Source: Hydrogenophilus sp. (GTDB taxonomy: Bacteria; Pseudomonadota; Gammaproteobacteria; Burkholderiales; Thiobacillaceae). From it: 64,000 nucleotides of DNA. Positions 1 through 10,064 of this stretch are shown piece after piece (the stretch's first letter is position 1; every line of letters starts with the position of its first letter). Location of the stretch: contig DYFK01000010.1 of the NCBI GenBank assembly GCA_020725265.1, forward strand, positions 62,001 to 126,000, read 5' to 3'. The notes beneath the pieces were generated by a model. It saw nothing but the letters and a program-made list of their open reading frames with translations, was not told the origin of the DNA and did not search any database. A program made the position numbers and the translations under genes.

Positions 1-950
1 CCACCCGGTTGCCCTCCAGGCGGGCGACGCCGACCCGGTAACCGATCTTGCGGCTGCGGTTCCAGGAACCGTGTTCGGCGATGAAGATCGTGTTCCGCCA
101 GGCCGCCGGCAGGCCGGTGCCGGGATGGAAGCGCATGCCCAGGGCGGCGACATGGGGGCCGAGTTCGCGCGCCGGCGGCGTGAATTCGCGGCAGGCGCGC
201 TGGCGGAATTCCGGGTCCGGCGTGTCGCGGCCGTGGCACCAGGGGTAGCCGAAATCACGACCCGGGCGGTCGAGCCGGTTGAGTTCGTCGGGCGGGCTGT
301 CGTCGCCCAGCCAGTCGCGGCCGTTGTCGGTGAACCACAGTTCGCCGGTGCCGGGATGCCAGTCGAAGCCGACCGAGTTGCGCACGCCGCGCGCCACCAC
401 CTCGATGTTGCCGGTGGCGAGGTCGAGCCGGGTGATGGTGGCGTAGCGGTCGGGGTCGGGCGCGCAGATGTTGCAGGGCGCGCCGACCGGCACGTAGAGC
501 TTGCCGTCCGGGCCGAAGGCGATGAATTTCCAGCCATGGTGGGTTTCGGTCGGATAGGCGGCGGTGACGATTTCCGGTGCCGGAGGAGTGTCCAGCCGGC
601 TCTCGATGTCGCGCAGGCGCAGGATGCGGTCGACGGCCGAGACGTAGAGATCGCCATCGCGCCAGGCAACGCCGACCGGCAGAGCGAGGCCGCTGGCGAT
701 GACCTTGGCCGGCCCGGCCGGCTTGCCGTCGCGCAGGGGCAGGGCGTGCACCACGCCGGCGCGCATCGAGCCTACGAACAGGGTGTCGCGGCCGAGCGCC
801 ATCTGGCGGGCATTGGCGACACTGGCGTAGTGCTCGATGACGAAGCCGGGCGGCAGCCGGATGCGGTCGAGCGGAACTGGCGTGTCGGCCAGCGCGGAGC
901 CGGTGGCGAACAGGAGCGCGGCAAGGCCGGCGCGGAGCAGGGGGAACATG
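1..950 (-). CDS. PQQ-dependent sugar (sorbosone) dehydrogenase-like protein, truncated by window start
   Basis: Reverse-strand reading from ATG at 950 (MFPLLRAGLAALLFATGSALADTPVPLDRIRLPPGFVIEHYASVANARQMALGRDTLFVGSMRAGVVHAL...), signal peptide and beta-propeller sorbosone dehydrogenase style; GGAGGTGG upstream as RBS; runs off the window edge. Confidence 0.8.
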
Positions 951-1017
951 GACCACCTCCGATAAACGGGGATCGATCCAGTTAGCATAGCGACTTCTCA
1001 ACACGGTTCGGTTCACC

Positions 1018-1728
1018 ATGGACATCCAGCCCGCCCCTACAGTTTCGCGTCCGCATTTCCTGCGTTATCTGCTGATCGGTTTCTTCACCGTCGCGCCGCT
1101 GTGGGTGACCTGGCTGGTATTCGATTTCCTGCTCGGCCTGCTCGCCGGTACTGGCGCGCCGGTGTTGCGGGCGGCGGCACGGGTGCTGCGGCCGGTTTCG
1201 GAGTGGCTGGCGGACTGGCTGTTGAACCCGGCGTTCCAGACTGTGCTGGCGGTGATCATCACCTTGGCCGGCCTGTACCTGGTCGGTGTCGCCGCATCGT
1301 TCGTGGTCGGCCGCAAGCTGATCGCCTGGATGGAAGGCCTGCTCGGCCGGTTGCCGCTGGTGCAGACCATCTACGGCGCCACCAAGCGTTTCCTGCACAC
1401 CCTGCGCAAGCCACCGGTATCCGGCCAGCGCGTGGTGCTGATCGCGTTCCCGTCGCCGGAAATGAAGGCGTTGGGTTTCGTCACCAAGGTGTTCCACGAC
1501 GTCGACAGCGGCCGCGAGCTGGCGGCGGTGTACGTGCCGACCTCGCCCAATCCGACTTCCGGCTACATCGAGATCGTGCCGATGGCGGACGTGGTGCAGA
1601 CCGACTGGAGCGTGGAGGAGGCGATGACCTTCGTGATGACCGGTGGCACCAACGCGCCGGACAGCGTGCGCTTCAGCAATCCCGCGCCGGCTCAGGTGCC
1701 GGCGCCGGCGCCGTCGAACAGCCGGTAG
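1018..1728 (+). CDS. DUF502 family membrane protein
   Basis: 236 aa, two N-terminal TM segments, LPLVQTIYGATKRF and VVLIAFPSPEMKALGFVTK motifs typical of DUF502. Confidence 0.85.
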   Translation: MDIQPAPTVSRPHFLRYLLIGFFTVAPLWVTWLVFDFLLGLLAGTGAPVLRAAARVLRPVSEWLADWLLNPAFQTVLAVIITLAGLYLVGVAASFVVGRKLIAWMEGLLGRLPLVQTIYGATKRFLHTLRKPPVSGQRVVLIAFPSPEMKALGFVTKVFHDVDSGRELAAVYVPTSPNPTSGYIEIVPMADVVQTDWSVEEAMTFVMTGGTNAPDSVRFSNPAPAQVPAPAPSNSR

Positions 1729-4442
1729 CGGTTCCTGCCGTCCTGCTTGGCCTGGTACAGGGCCGCGTCGGCGTGGCGCAGCAATTGCTCGGCGTCGCCG
1801 GGGTCGCGCGGGTACAGGGTCACGCCCAGGCTGGCGGACACGCGCGCCTCGATCCCGCCGATCCGGACCGGTTCCGAGGCCGCCCGCAGCAGGCGGTCGA
1901 GCACCGGCCGCCAGTCGTCGTCGCCATCCAGACCGGCGAGCACGGCGACGAACTCGTCACCACCGACCCGGGCCAGGGTGTCGTCCTCGCGCAGCGTCGC
2001 TTCCATGCGCCGGGCGAGCTGGATCAGCAGTTCATCGCCGACGCCGTGGCCATGCGCGTCGTTGATCGCCTTGAAGCCATCCAGATCCAGATAGGCCACC
2101 GCCAGCAGCCGGCCCTGGCGGCGGGCCTGGCGCATGGCCTGGTCCAGCCGGTCGGCCAGCAGGATCCGGTTGGGCAGGCCGGTGAGGGCATCGTGATGGG
2201 CGACGCGCTCCAGTTGCCGTTGGTGCCTTTTGATTGGCGTGATGTCGGTGAACAGGGCGACGTGATGGCGGATCCGGCCGGAGTCGTCGCGCACCACGCT
2301 GACCGTGAGCAGTTCCGCGTAGATTTCGCCGTCGCGGCGACGATTCCAGATTTCGCCGTTCCAATATCCCTGTTCCGCCAGCGCCCGCCACATGCCGGCG
2401 TAGAACTCGCTGGTCTGCCGGCCGGATTTGAACAGGCCGGGCGTGGCGCCGAGGAGTTCCTCGCGCGAGTAGCCGGTGATGCGCAGACAGGCGTCGTTGG
2501 CCTCGACGATGCGGTTGTCGGCGTCGGTGATCAGGATGCCCTCGCGGGCGTGCGTGAACACGCTCGCGGCCAGGCGCAGGCGGGCTTCCGCGCGCTTGCG
2601 CTCGGTGATGTCGTGGACGATGGTGAACAGGATGCGCTGCCCGGCCACGACCACCGGCGTCGAATAGACCTCGACGTCGCGGATTTCGCCATCGGCGAGC
2701 CGGTGCGGGAAATTGAAATAGTTGCGTTCCTCGCTGAGCGCGCGCGCGCGTTCCGCCGCGATTTCCGCCGGCGGCAGCATGTTGATCCGCTCGATCGGCA
2801 TGCCCGACAGTACCTCGCGCGGATAGCCGTAGAACTTGGCGGCGGCGTGGTTGGCGCCGAGGATGACGCCGCTGGCGGGCTCGATCATCAGCATCACCGA
2901 ATGGTTCTTCTCGAAGAACTGGCGGAAGCGGGCCTCGCTTTCGTGCAGCGCGGTCTCCGCGCGCTTGCGCTCGGTGATGTCGTGCCAGACGCAGAGGATG
3001 GCGGCGCGACCGTCGATCCGGATCGGCGTCAGGCTGACGTCGGCGTAAAGCGGCACGCCGTCGGCGCGGCGGTGGACCCATTCGAACTGGATGGTGCCTT
3101 CGGCGGCGGCGGTGAGCAGGCGTTCGGCCTTGCCGGTGGAATCCTCGCCGTCCGGTTGCCGGGCCGGCGACAGATCGGCTGGCGAATGGCCGAGCACCGC
3201 CCGCCGGTCGACGTGACCGAGCGCGGACAGCGCCGCCCGGTTGCAGTCGAGGAAGTGGCCATCGACCAGGATCCACATCGGCTCCGGCGATTCCTCGAAC
3301 AGCGTGGAAAAGCGCTGGCGGGCCTGGCGCAGGCGCCGGTTCTGCCGGGCCAGGACGAGGCCACCGCCGATCAGCACCAGAAGCAGACCGGCCGCCACCA
3401 GGATGGCGGGGGCATGTCGTTGCCAGAGATCGGCGAGGGTGAATGCCGGTGGCGCGTCGTAGGGTGGCAGGCGCAGGTCGCGCGCCAGTTGTTCCACGGG
3501 CTGGTAATCGGCCGGTGGCGCGAAACCGTCGATGCCGGCCGCGCGCGCGGCCGGATCGGTGCTTTCCAGCGCGAACAGGGCGCTGGCGATGCGGCGGGTC
3601 AGTCTGGCGTCGACATGCGGCAGGGCGACGAACGGCCAGGCCGGATACAGGCGCGTCGAGGCCCGGTACGGGAAACCGGGGTGCTCGCGCGCGCCGATCA
3701 CGCGCAGGCGCCGGATATCCAGGCTGGATTCGCGCGCCATCGATTCAAGGATGCCGGTGCGGACGAAACCGGCGTCGGCGCGGCCGGTCAGCACCGCCTC
3801 GACGACCGCGTCGTGACCGCCGACCTGGAGCAGGCGCAGATCGTCGGCGGCGCTCAGGCCGGCTTCCAGGAGTTCATAGGCCTGGGCCTGATAGCCGCCG
3901 AGATGCTTGGCGCCGGGGATGGCGATCACGCGGTCGCGCAGATCGGTCAACCGGGTGATGTCGTCGCGGTCGGCGCGCGTCAGGATGACGCCACCGAGCC
4001 GGTCGGCGGGCATGCCGTCGGCCAGGTCGACCTGAGTCGCGAGCGCGCCGGTGAGCCGGTTGCGCGCGCGCAGGATCAGGTAATGGCTGGGGTTGGTGAA
4101 GATCAGGTCGAGCTCGCCGAGCGCCAGCGCCGCTTCCATCGCGGTCTGGTCGAGGATGCGCAGTTCGACGCGGGTGTCGCCGAGCTGCCGGCCGAGATGA
4201 TCGGCCAGCGGTTGGTAGCGGGCGACCATCACCGGTTTCGGCCGGAAGGCATAGACGCCGAGGATGAGCGTGCGTTCGGTGGCGCCGACCAGCGCCGACG
4301 CGATCAGCATCAGCACGCCCAGAAACAGGGCGAGCGCCCGGACGCCGGCGGGCGCTCCGGAACCGCCGTTCCGACGCGCCGGCGGGTGGGACATGGCGGG
4401 ACCGGAATTCAAAAGCCACCGGTCGAAAAAAACTGGACGCAT
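1692..4442 (-). CDS. PhnD-like periplasmic binding domain, TM, triple PAS, GGDEF diguanylate cyclase
   Basis: 916 aa; LILGVYAFRPKPVMVARYQPLADHLG (PhnD-like), three PAS/PAC segments (ITERKRAE repeats), RVGGDEF with upstream RxxD I-site (REDD); no EAL. Confidence 0.88.
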   Translation of the reverse strand: MRPVFFDRWLLNSGPAMSHPPARRNGGSGAPAGVRALALFLGVLMLIASALVGATERTLILGVYAFRPKPVMVARYQPLADHLGRQLGDTRVELRILDQTAMEAALALGELDLIFTNPSHYLILRARNRLTGALATQVDLADGMPADRLGGVILTRADRDDITRLTDLRDRVIAIPGAKHLGGYQAQAYELLEAGLSAADDLRLLQVGGHDAVVEAVLTGRADAGFVRTGILESMARESSLDIRRLRVIGAREHPGFPYRASTRLYPAWPFVALPHVDARLTRRIASALFALESTDPAARAAGIDGFAPPADYQPVEQLARDLRLPPYDAPPAFTLADLWQRHAPAILVAAGLLLVLIGGGLVLARQNRRLRQARQRFSTLFEESPEPMWILVDGHFLDCNRAALSALGHVDRRAVLGHSPADLSPARQPDGEDSTGKAERLLTAAAEGTIQFEWVHRRADGVPLYADVSLTPIRIDGRAAILCVWHDITERKRAETALHESEARFRQFFEKNHSVMLMIEPASGVILGANHAAAKFYGYPREVLSGMPIERINMLPPAEIAAERARALSEERNYFNFPHRLADGEIRDVEVYSTPVVVAGQRILFTIVHDITERKRAEARLRLAASVFTHAREGILITDADNRIVEANDACLRITGYSREELLGATPGLFKSGRQTSEFYAGMWRALAEQGYWNGEIWNRRRDGEIYAELLTVSVVRDDSGRIRHHVALFTDITPIKRHQRQLERVAHHDALTGLPNRILLADRLDQAMRQARRQGRLLAVAYLDLDGFKAINDAHGHGVGDELLIQLARRMEATLREDDTLARVGGDEFVAVLAGLDGDDDWRPVLDRLLRAASEPVRIGGIEARVSASLGVTLYPRDPGDAEQLLRHADAALYQAKQDGRNRYRLFDGAGAGT

Positions 4443-4652
4443 GGTCTTCCTCGGGCCATTTCATCGAACCACCGCCGGTGGGGGCGCCGCCGACGATATG
4501 GATTCATTCTAGCCGTTCGAGGCTTGCGCGGATGCGTCCGTGCGTGGTGTCCCGCCACGGTTTAGACTGTGCGCGCCGCCGGACCGGGTACGAACCGGCC
4601 CTGAACCGGGAACACCGGCGGCTGATGACGATCCACACGCGATGATCAAAAA

Positions 4653-5180
4653 ATGGCCGAACCCGCCGGTATGCCGATACCCCCCTCCATGCTCGCCCTG
4701 ATCGGGCGCGCCGCGCTGTTCGCCGGCTTGTGGTGGGCGCTCGCCGAGGGCGCGGCGCGCGACTGGGGTGTCGGTCTGGTCAGCGTGGTCCTGGCGGTGG
4801 CCACCAGCGCTTGGCTATGGCCACCGACGACGACACGGCTGTCCCCATCCGGATTGCTCCGCTTCCTCGTCTTCTTCCTCTGGCAGTCGGTGCGCGGCGG
4901 CGTCCTGGTGGCGCGCCTGGCCTTGCACCCGCGCCTCCGGCTGCGCCCGGAGGTCCGCCGCTTCCGCCTGCGGCTGCCACCGGGGGCGGGCCGCGTACTG
5001 CTGGCCGATACCCTGAGCCTGTTGCCGGGAACGGTCAGCGCCGGGTTTGGCGAGGATGATCTCCGGCTGCACGTGCTCGACCGCGATCTGGTGGTCGAGG
5101 CTGACTTGCGTGCCGCCGAGGCGGTGGTGGCCGGTCTGCTCGGCCTCGAACTGGAACGGCCGGAGGTGACCGGTGCCTGA
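4653..5180 (+). CDS. Mrp/Mnh antiporter subunit E-like (MbhA-like)
   Basis: GLWWALAEGAARDWGVGLVSV, SLLPGTVSAGF, LHVLDRDL motifs of MnhE. Confidence 0.85.
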   Translation: MAEPAGMPIPPSMLALIGRAALFAGLWWALAEGAARDWGVGLVSVVLAVATSAWLWPPTTTRLSPSGLLRFLVFFLWQSVRGGVLVARLALHPRLRLRPEVRRFRLRLPPGAGRVLLADTLSLLPGTVSAGFGEDDLRLHVLDRDLVVEADLRAAEAVVAGLLGLELERPEVTGA

Positions 5181-5457
5181 GTGGCTGGCCGCCTTCCTGC
5201 TCGCCAACCTGCTGGTGGCGCTGCGCTGGGTGATGCGTGGGCCGACCCAGGCCGACCGCATGCTCGCCGCGCTGCTGTTCGGCACCACCGGTGTCGCCAT
5301 CCTGTTGCTGCTGCACGAAGCCATGGCCAGCCCGGCGCTGCTCGACGCCGCGCTGGTGTTCGCGCTGCTCGCCGCCATCGCCGGCGCCGCCTTCGCGCAG
5401 CGTGCCTGGCGCGACGAAACACCGGCGGCATCGGAGGCCGATCATGACCGGGATTGA
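5173..5457 (+). CDS. Mrp/Mnh antiporter subunit F-like (MbhB-like)
   Basis: 94 aa, three TM, RGPTQADRMLAALLFGTTGVAILLLL; overlaps preceding gene. Confidence 0.8.
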   Translation: MPEWLAAFLLANLLVALRWVMRGPTQADRMLAALLFGTTGVAILLLLHEAMASPALLDAALVFALLAAIAGAAFAQRAWRDETPAASEADHDRD

Positions 5458-5767
5458 CGCGATCGGCGCCGCGCTGCTCTGGATCGGCGCCGGATTCTTC
5501 CTGGCCGGCACCATCGGTCTGCTGCGTTTTCCCGATGTCTATGCCCGCCTGCACGCGCTCGCCAAGGTCGACAACCTCGGCCTCGGCTTCATCGCGCTCG
5601 GTCTGGCGTTGCGCGCCGACAGCCTGGCGAGCGCGCTCAAGTTGCTGCTGGTCTGGCTGCTCGCGCTGTTCGCCAGCGCCACGATCAGCTACCTGATCGC
5701 GCGGCGCGCGCTCGCGCGCGGCATCGAGCCGGTGGCGGAGATGGGCGCCGATGGAGACCAGCGATGA
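5444..5767 (+). CDS. Mrp/Mnh antiporter subunit G-like (MbhC-like)
   Basis: MTGIDAIGAALLWIGAGFFLAGTIGLLRFPDVYARLHALAKVDNLGLG; MnhG signature; ATG at 5444 in frame with listed ORF end. Confidence 0.85.
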   Translation: MTGIDAIGAALLWIGAGFFLAGTIGLLRFPDVYARLHALAKVDNLGLGFIALGLALRADSLASALKLLLVWLLALFASATISYLIARRALARGIEPVAEMGADGDQR

Positions 5768-6042
5768 CCGAGCTGGCCGATTTCGGCGTGTTCGACGTGC
5801 TGCTCGCGCTGGCCCTGCTCGGTAGCGCCTGGCGCGCGCTGGCGGCGCCCGATCTGTTCAAGGCGACGGTGTTGTTCATCGTCTTCGGCCTGCTCATGGC
5901 GTTGGCCTGGGCGCGTCTGGCGGCGCCCGACATCGTCCTGGCCGAGGCCGCCATCGGCGCCGGCCTGACCGGGGCGTTGCTGCTCGACGCGGTCGGCCAT
6001 CTGCGCGCGCGGCGGCGCGCGCGCGAGGAGGACGGGCGATGA
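5764..6042 (+). CDS. DUF4040 / MbhD-like antiporter subunit
   Basis: 92 aa; LFKATVLFIVFGLLMALAWARLAAPDIVLAEAAIGAGLTGALLLDAV resembles MrpA C-terminal/MbhD domain. Confidence 0.8.
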   Translation: MTELADFGVFDVLLALALLGSAWRALAAPDLFKATVLFIVFGLLMALAWARLAAPDIVLAEAAIGAGLTGALLLDAVGHLRARRRAREEDGR

Positions 6043-6743
6043 GCGGGAGCCCGGGTGCTGGCCGTTCGCGGATCGTGACCTGGGCGGTGGTCGGCTTGTG
6101 CCTGGGCCTGGCCGGCGCGCTTGCCTGGGCCATGCTCGACCTGCCGGCGCCGTCGACGCGCCTGCCCGGACAGGTCGCCGCGCAGCTCGAACGCAGCGGC
6201 GTCGAGCATCCGGTCACCGCCGTGCTGCTCAATTTCCGTGGTTACGACACCCTGTTGGAAATCGCCGTGCTGTTGCTGGCGCTGCTCGGCATGCTCGCCG
6301 CCGGTGTCGCTCCGCGCGCCAGCGCGCCGCTCGGCGCCTCGTCCATGCTCGCCGCGCTGGCGCGCGCGCTGGCGCCGCTGATGGTGCTGGTGGCCGGCTA
6401 CCTGCTGTGGGCCGGCGCGTTCCGACCAGGCGGCGCGTTCCAGGCCGGCGCGGTGCTGGCGGCGGCCGGCGTGCTGCTGCGCCTGGCCGGCTTCCTGCCG
6501 GCCTGGACCCGGCCGGGCGCCGCGCTGCGCATGGCGCTGGCCGCTGGTTTCGCGCTGTTTCTGGCGATCGCCGCGCTCGGCCTGACCGAAGGCGCGCTGC
6601 TGCGTTATCCGGAACCATCCGCCGGCGCGCTGATCCTGGCCATCGAATCGGGCCTGACCTTCTCGCTCGGTCTGATTCTGGCCGGGCTGTTCCTGGCCGG
6701 GCCGGAACTGCCGCGCCGCGAGGACGGCGGGGGCACGCCATGA
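6039..6743 (+). CDS. MbhE/MnhB-like fused antiporter subunit
   Basis: HPVTAVLLNFRGYDTLLEIAVLLLALLGMLAAG (MbhE motif) followed by LWAGAFRPGGAFQAGAVLAAAGVLLRLAG (MnhB-like). Confidence 0.78.
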   Translation: MSGSPGAGRSRIVTWAVVGLCLGLAGALAWAMLDLPAPSTRLPGQVAAQLERSGVEHPVTAVLLNFRGYDTLLEIAVLLLALLGMLAAGVAPRASAPLGASSMLAALARALAPLMVLVAGYLLWAGAFRPGGAFQAGAVLAAAGVLLRLAGFLPAWTRPGAALRMALAAGFALFLAIAALGLTEGALLRYPEPSAGALILAIESGLTFSLGLILAGLFLAGPELPRREDGGGTP

Positions 6744-7069
6744 GCCTGGGCCTGTTCTACGCGCTGCTCGGTGGCGGCCTGTTCGCGCTCGGCCTGGCCG
6801 GATTGATCCTGCGCCCGCATCTGCTCGCCAAGATCATCGGTTTCAACGTCATGGGCAGCGGTGCCTTCCTGGTTCTGGTCGGTCTGGGCAGCCGCGACGG
6901 CGTCGCCGACCCGGTGCCGCAGGCCATGGTCCTGACCGGCATCGTCGTCGCCGTCGCCGCCACCGCGCTGGCGCTGGCGCTGGCGCGGCGCCTGCTGGAG
7001 CTGTCCGGCGACATGGTGTTGCCGGGGGAACGCCTCCGCCCGGGGGAGGACGACGATGCCGACGCCTGA
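6740..7069 (+). CDS. Mrp/Mnh antiporter subunit C-like (NuoK-like)
   Basis: ATG at 6740; LLAKIIGFNVMGSGAFLVLVGLGSRDGVADPVPQAMVLTGIVVAVAATALALAL is an MnhC signature. Confidence 0.88.
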   Translation: MSLGLFYALLGGGLFALGLAGLILRPHLLAKIIGFNVMGSGAFLVLVGLGSRDGVADPVPQAMVLTGIVVAVAATALALALARRLLELSGDMVLPGERLRPGEDDDADA

Positions 7070-8510
7070 GGCGTTCGATCCGCTGCCCTGGCTGATCCTG
7101 CTGCCGCTGGCCTGGGCCACCGCAGCCTTCGCGCTCGGCCCCGGACGCGGTGCCCGCCTGGCCATCGCCGGCCTGGCCGCGCAACTGGCGCTGGCGCTGA
7201 TCCTGGCCGGGCAGGTTCTGGCCGGCGGTGCCCGCGCGCACGCGGTCGGCGGTTGGGGCGCGCCGCTCGGCATCGACCTGATGGTGGATGGCCTGGCCGC
7301 GCTGATGCTGTTGATGACGGCGGTGGTGGCATTGCCCATCGCCATCTACGCGCGTGGCTATTTCCGCGCCAGACCGAAGGGGGGGGAATGGTTCTGGCCG
7401 CTCGCCGGTTTTCTGGTGGCCGCGCTTGACGCGCTGTTCCTGGCCGCCGACCTGTTCAACCTGTACGTCACCCTGGAACTGCTCGGCCTGGCGGCGGTGG
7501 GCCTGACCGCCGCCGCCGGCGATCGCGCGGCGGTGGCCGCCGGCCTGCGCTACCTGCTGGCCACGCTGCTGGGTTCCGGCGCCTACCTGCTCGGCGTCGC
7601 GCTGCTCTATGGCGCGCATGGTTCGGTCTCGCTGACGGTGCTGGCGCCGGCGGTGGCCGCCGATCCGGCGCCGGCCGCCGCGCTGGCGCTGGCGCTGGTG
7701 GTGGCCGGCATGGCGCTGAAGACAGCGCTGTTCCCGTTCCATTTCTGGCTGCCACCGGCGCATGGTGGCGCCGCCAGCCCGGTCTCCGCGCTGCTGTCCG
7801 CGCTGGTGATCAAGGCTTCGTTCTATCTGCTGTTGCGGCTCTGGCTGGATCTGTTCGCGCCGCTGGTGTCGGTGTCGGCGGCGCAACTGCTCGGTCTGCT
7901 CGGGGCGGGCGCCATCCTCTGGGGCTCGGCGCTGGCCCTGGTCCAGACTCGTTTGAAGATGCTGGTGGCCTATTCCACGGTGGCCCAGATCGGCTACCTG
8001 TTCCTGCTGTTCCCGCTCGCCACCGGAGTTTCCGCCACCGCCGCCGAGGCCGCGGTCCAGGGCGGCGTCATGCAGGCGTTGTCGCACGCCTTGGCCAAGG
8101 CGGCCATGTTCGCGGCGGCCGGCGGCATGATCGTCGCCGTCGGCCGCGACGACATCGCCCGGCTCGGTGGCATCGCCGGCCGGGTGCCGCTGACCCTGTT
8201 CACCTTTGGCCTGGCCGGCGTCACCCTGATGGGCCTGCCGCCCTCGGGAGGCTTCTCGGCCAAGTGGCTGCTGCTCATGGCCGCGCTGGAAAGCGGCCAG
8301 TGGTGGTGGGTGGTGGTCATGGTGGTCGGCGGCCTGCTCGCCGCCGCCTATGTCTTCAAGGTGCTGCGTCAGGCGTTCCCGCCGGCCGAGCCCGGCGATC
8401 TCGTCCACCGCGTCCCGCGCGCCATGGAATGGAGCGGCTTCGCGCTCGCCGTCGGCGGCATCCTGCTCGGATTGTTCGGCGCCGGACCATTGGCGTTGCT
8501 GGCGGTTTGA
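7056..8510 (+). CDS. Proton-conducting antiporter subunit (MnhD/MbhH-like)
   Basis: NLYVTLELLGLAAVGL (TM5 Glu), [49 protein letters not shown]. Confidence 0.88.
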   Translation: MPTPEAFDPLPWLILLPLAWATAAFALGPGRGARLAIAGLAAQLALALILAGQVLAGGARAHAVGGWGAPLGIDLMVDGLAALMLLMTAVVALPIAIYARGYFRARPKGGEWFWPLAGFLVAALDALFLAADLFNLYVTLELLGLAAVGLTAAAGDRAAVAAGLRYLLATLLGSGAYLLGVALLYGAHGSVSLTVLAPAVAADPAPAAALALALVVAGMALKTALFPFHFWLPPAHGGAASPVSALLSALVIKASFYLLLRLWLDLFAPLVSVSAAQLLGLLGAGAILWGSALALVQTRLKMLVAYSTVAQIGYLFLLFPLATGVSATAAEAAVQGGVMQALSHALAKAAMFAAAGGMIVAVGRDDIARLGGIAGRVPLTLFTFGLAGVTLMGLPPSGGFSAKWLLLMAALESGQWWWVVVMVVGGLLAAAYVFKVLRQAFPPAEPGDLVHRVPRAMEWSGFALAVGGILLGLFGAGPLALLAV

Positions 8511-8720
8511 GGGGCCGGATTCCGTTTCGTCGCGGCGCGCGATGATCGGATGGCGGTTCGGTTGTGATGCGTAGGGGTATCCCTGGGCTGGTCGTCGGGC
8601 GTTTTTTGTTCCGGTACGCCAGAACCAATGGAATGTATTAGATGAATCCCTTATATTTCACGGCGTTCGCAAGGCAACCGCGAATCCAAGAGGTTGCGTC
8701 TGAATCCGCCTGGAGTCTCC

Positions 8721-9815
8721 ATGTATCACCAACGCATCAGGAATCTGCTGTTCCTCGCATGGCTCGTGCTTGCTTCGTTCTCGGGAGCCGCGCAGGCGCA
8801 GGTCAGTGTCACCGTGACCTGGAATGGAGGGTCATTTCCGAGTGAGCCGGGTTGGGAAATCGTCAATACCGCGACCAATGAGGTCGTGATGTGCCGGCAG
8901 GCCGGCGCGGGACCTCATCCGGTCTTGACCGTTCTCGATCTCGCGCCCGGCCAGTATGAGGTGACCGGCTGGGACAGTTTCGGCGACGGCTGGAATTCTG
9001 GTTCCCTGAGCATCAGCGTGGGCGGCTCCACGGTATTCACAACTTCCGGGCCTCCCAATGCGGGGTACGCTCCCGCGAACAACAACTGCGCGACCGCGCC
9101 GAATGATCCGGACAGCTCGGCGGGGGCGGCCTCCCTCGGCACCTTCACGGTGACGCCGCCGCTCGCGCTTTCCCTGACCAAGACCGTCGGTACCGCGGAG
9201 GGGGTCTGCGCCGCCACCGACAGCATCACGGTGGCGGCCGGCACGACGGTCTACTACTGCTACACGGCGACCAATACCGGCAGCACCACATTGACCACGC
9301 ATGATCTGGTGGACGATCAGCTCGGCACCATCTTTTCCGGCCTGAATTACAGCCTGACGCCCGGGTCGGTCATCGATACCGTGTCGGCGGGATTGAGCAT
9401 CCCGGCGGTGATCAACGTCACCACCATGAATACCGCGACCTGGTCCGCCGATGGCGCGTCCGACAGTGCCAGCGCCACGGTGACCGTGAGCGCTCCGACC
9501 ACGTACACCGTCAGCGGTGGCGTCAACGAGCCCGCTGGTGGCGCCGTCGAATGCCTGCCGGCGGTGGTGGCTTCCGGCGGTTCCAGTACGTGTACCGCCA
9601 CCGCCAATCCCGGTTATGTCTTCACCGGTTGGTCCGGTGATTGTTCCGGGACCAACCCGGTCTGCATCGTGAACGGGATCGCTGGGGACGTGTCCGTGGT
9701 CGCCAATTTCGCCATCGAGCCGAGACCGGTGCCGGTGTTGGGGATGGGGGGACTGATGTTGCTGTCTGGGTTGATCGGCCTGGCGCTGTATCCGTTGCGT
9801 CGCCGATTCGGTTGA
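8721..9815 (+). CDS. Exported protein with InlB B-repeat-like domain and IPTL-CTERM-like C-terminal anchor
   Basis: Signal peptide MYHQRIRNLLFLAWLVLASFSGAAQAQ; repeat-domain motif GYVFTGWSGDCSG; C-terminus EPRPVPVLGMGGLMLLSGLIGLALYPLRRRFG (motif, TM, basic cluster). Internal Met chosen as start. Confidence 0.7.
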   Translation: MYHQRIRNLLFLAWLVLASFSGAAQAQVSVTVTWNGGSFPSEPGWEIVNTATNEVVMCRQAGAGPHPVLTVLDLAPGQYEVTGWDSFGDGWNSGSLSISVGGSTVFTTSGPPNAGYAPANNNCATAPNDPDSSAGAASLGTFTVTPPLALSLTKTVGTAEGVCAATDSITVAAGTTVYYCYTATNTGSTTLTTHDLVDDQLGTIFSGLNYSLTPGSVIDTVSAGLSIPAVINVTTMNTATWSADGASDSASATVTVSAPTTYTVSGGVNEPAGGAVECLPAVVASGGSSTCTATANPGYVFTGWSGDCSGTNPVCIVNGIAGDVSVVANFAIEPRPVPVLGMGGLMLLSGLIGLALYPLRRRFG

Positions 9816-9894
9816 CGAGGCTGAAGGGCGGGCGTGACCCCGCTCTTCACGTCGATGCGACAAAGAAGGCTGGACGGCTCCGTTCAGTCTTCTC

Positions 9895-9916
9895 GCCGGA
9901 CCAGGCGTGGTCCGGC
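9895..9916 (+). terminator. Hairpin downstream of the 8721-9815 gene
   Basis: Perfect 9-bp stem GCCGGACCA / TGGTCCGGC with GGCG loop, followed by weak T-rich TCGTTGTT. Confidence 0.5.
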
Positions 9917-10064
9917 TCGTTGTTCCGGGCGGGCGGTGGGGCCGGATGGCCGATTCGTGGGCGCGGCGCGTGGAACCGTATCGGGGTTCATCCCCACCAA
10001 GACTGACGGCGCCCGGTTTCCGGGTTAGATTGTGCCGCCACCGCTGTCAGATCCGTTGCCGCGC

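Noticed and set aside
1101-4565. 1154-codon plus-strand ORF
   Set aside because: Antisense shadow of the PhnD-PAS-GGDEF gene and an alternative frame of DUF502; no protein-like motifs.
8560-8640. T-run CGTTTTTTG after the D-like gene as an intrinsic terminator
   Set aside because: No convincing perfect stem directly precedes the T-run, so it is mentioned only as AT-rich intergenic sequence.
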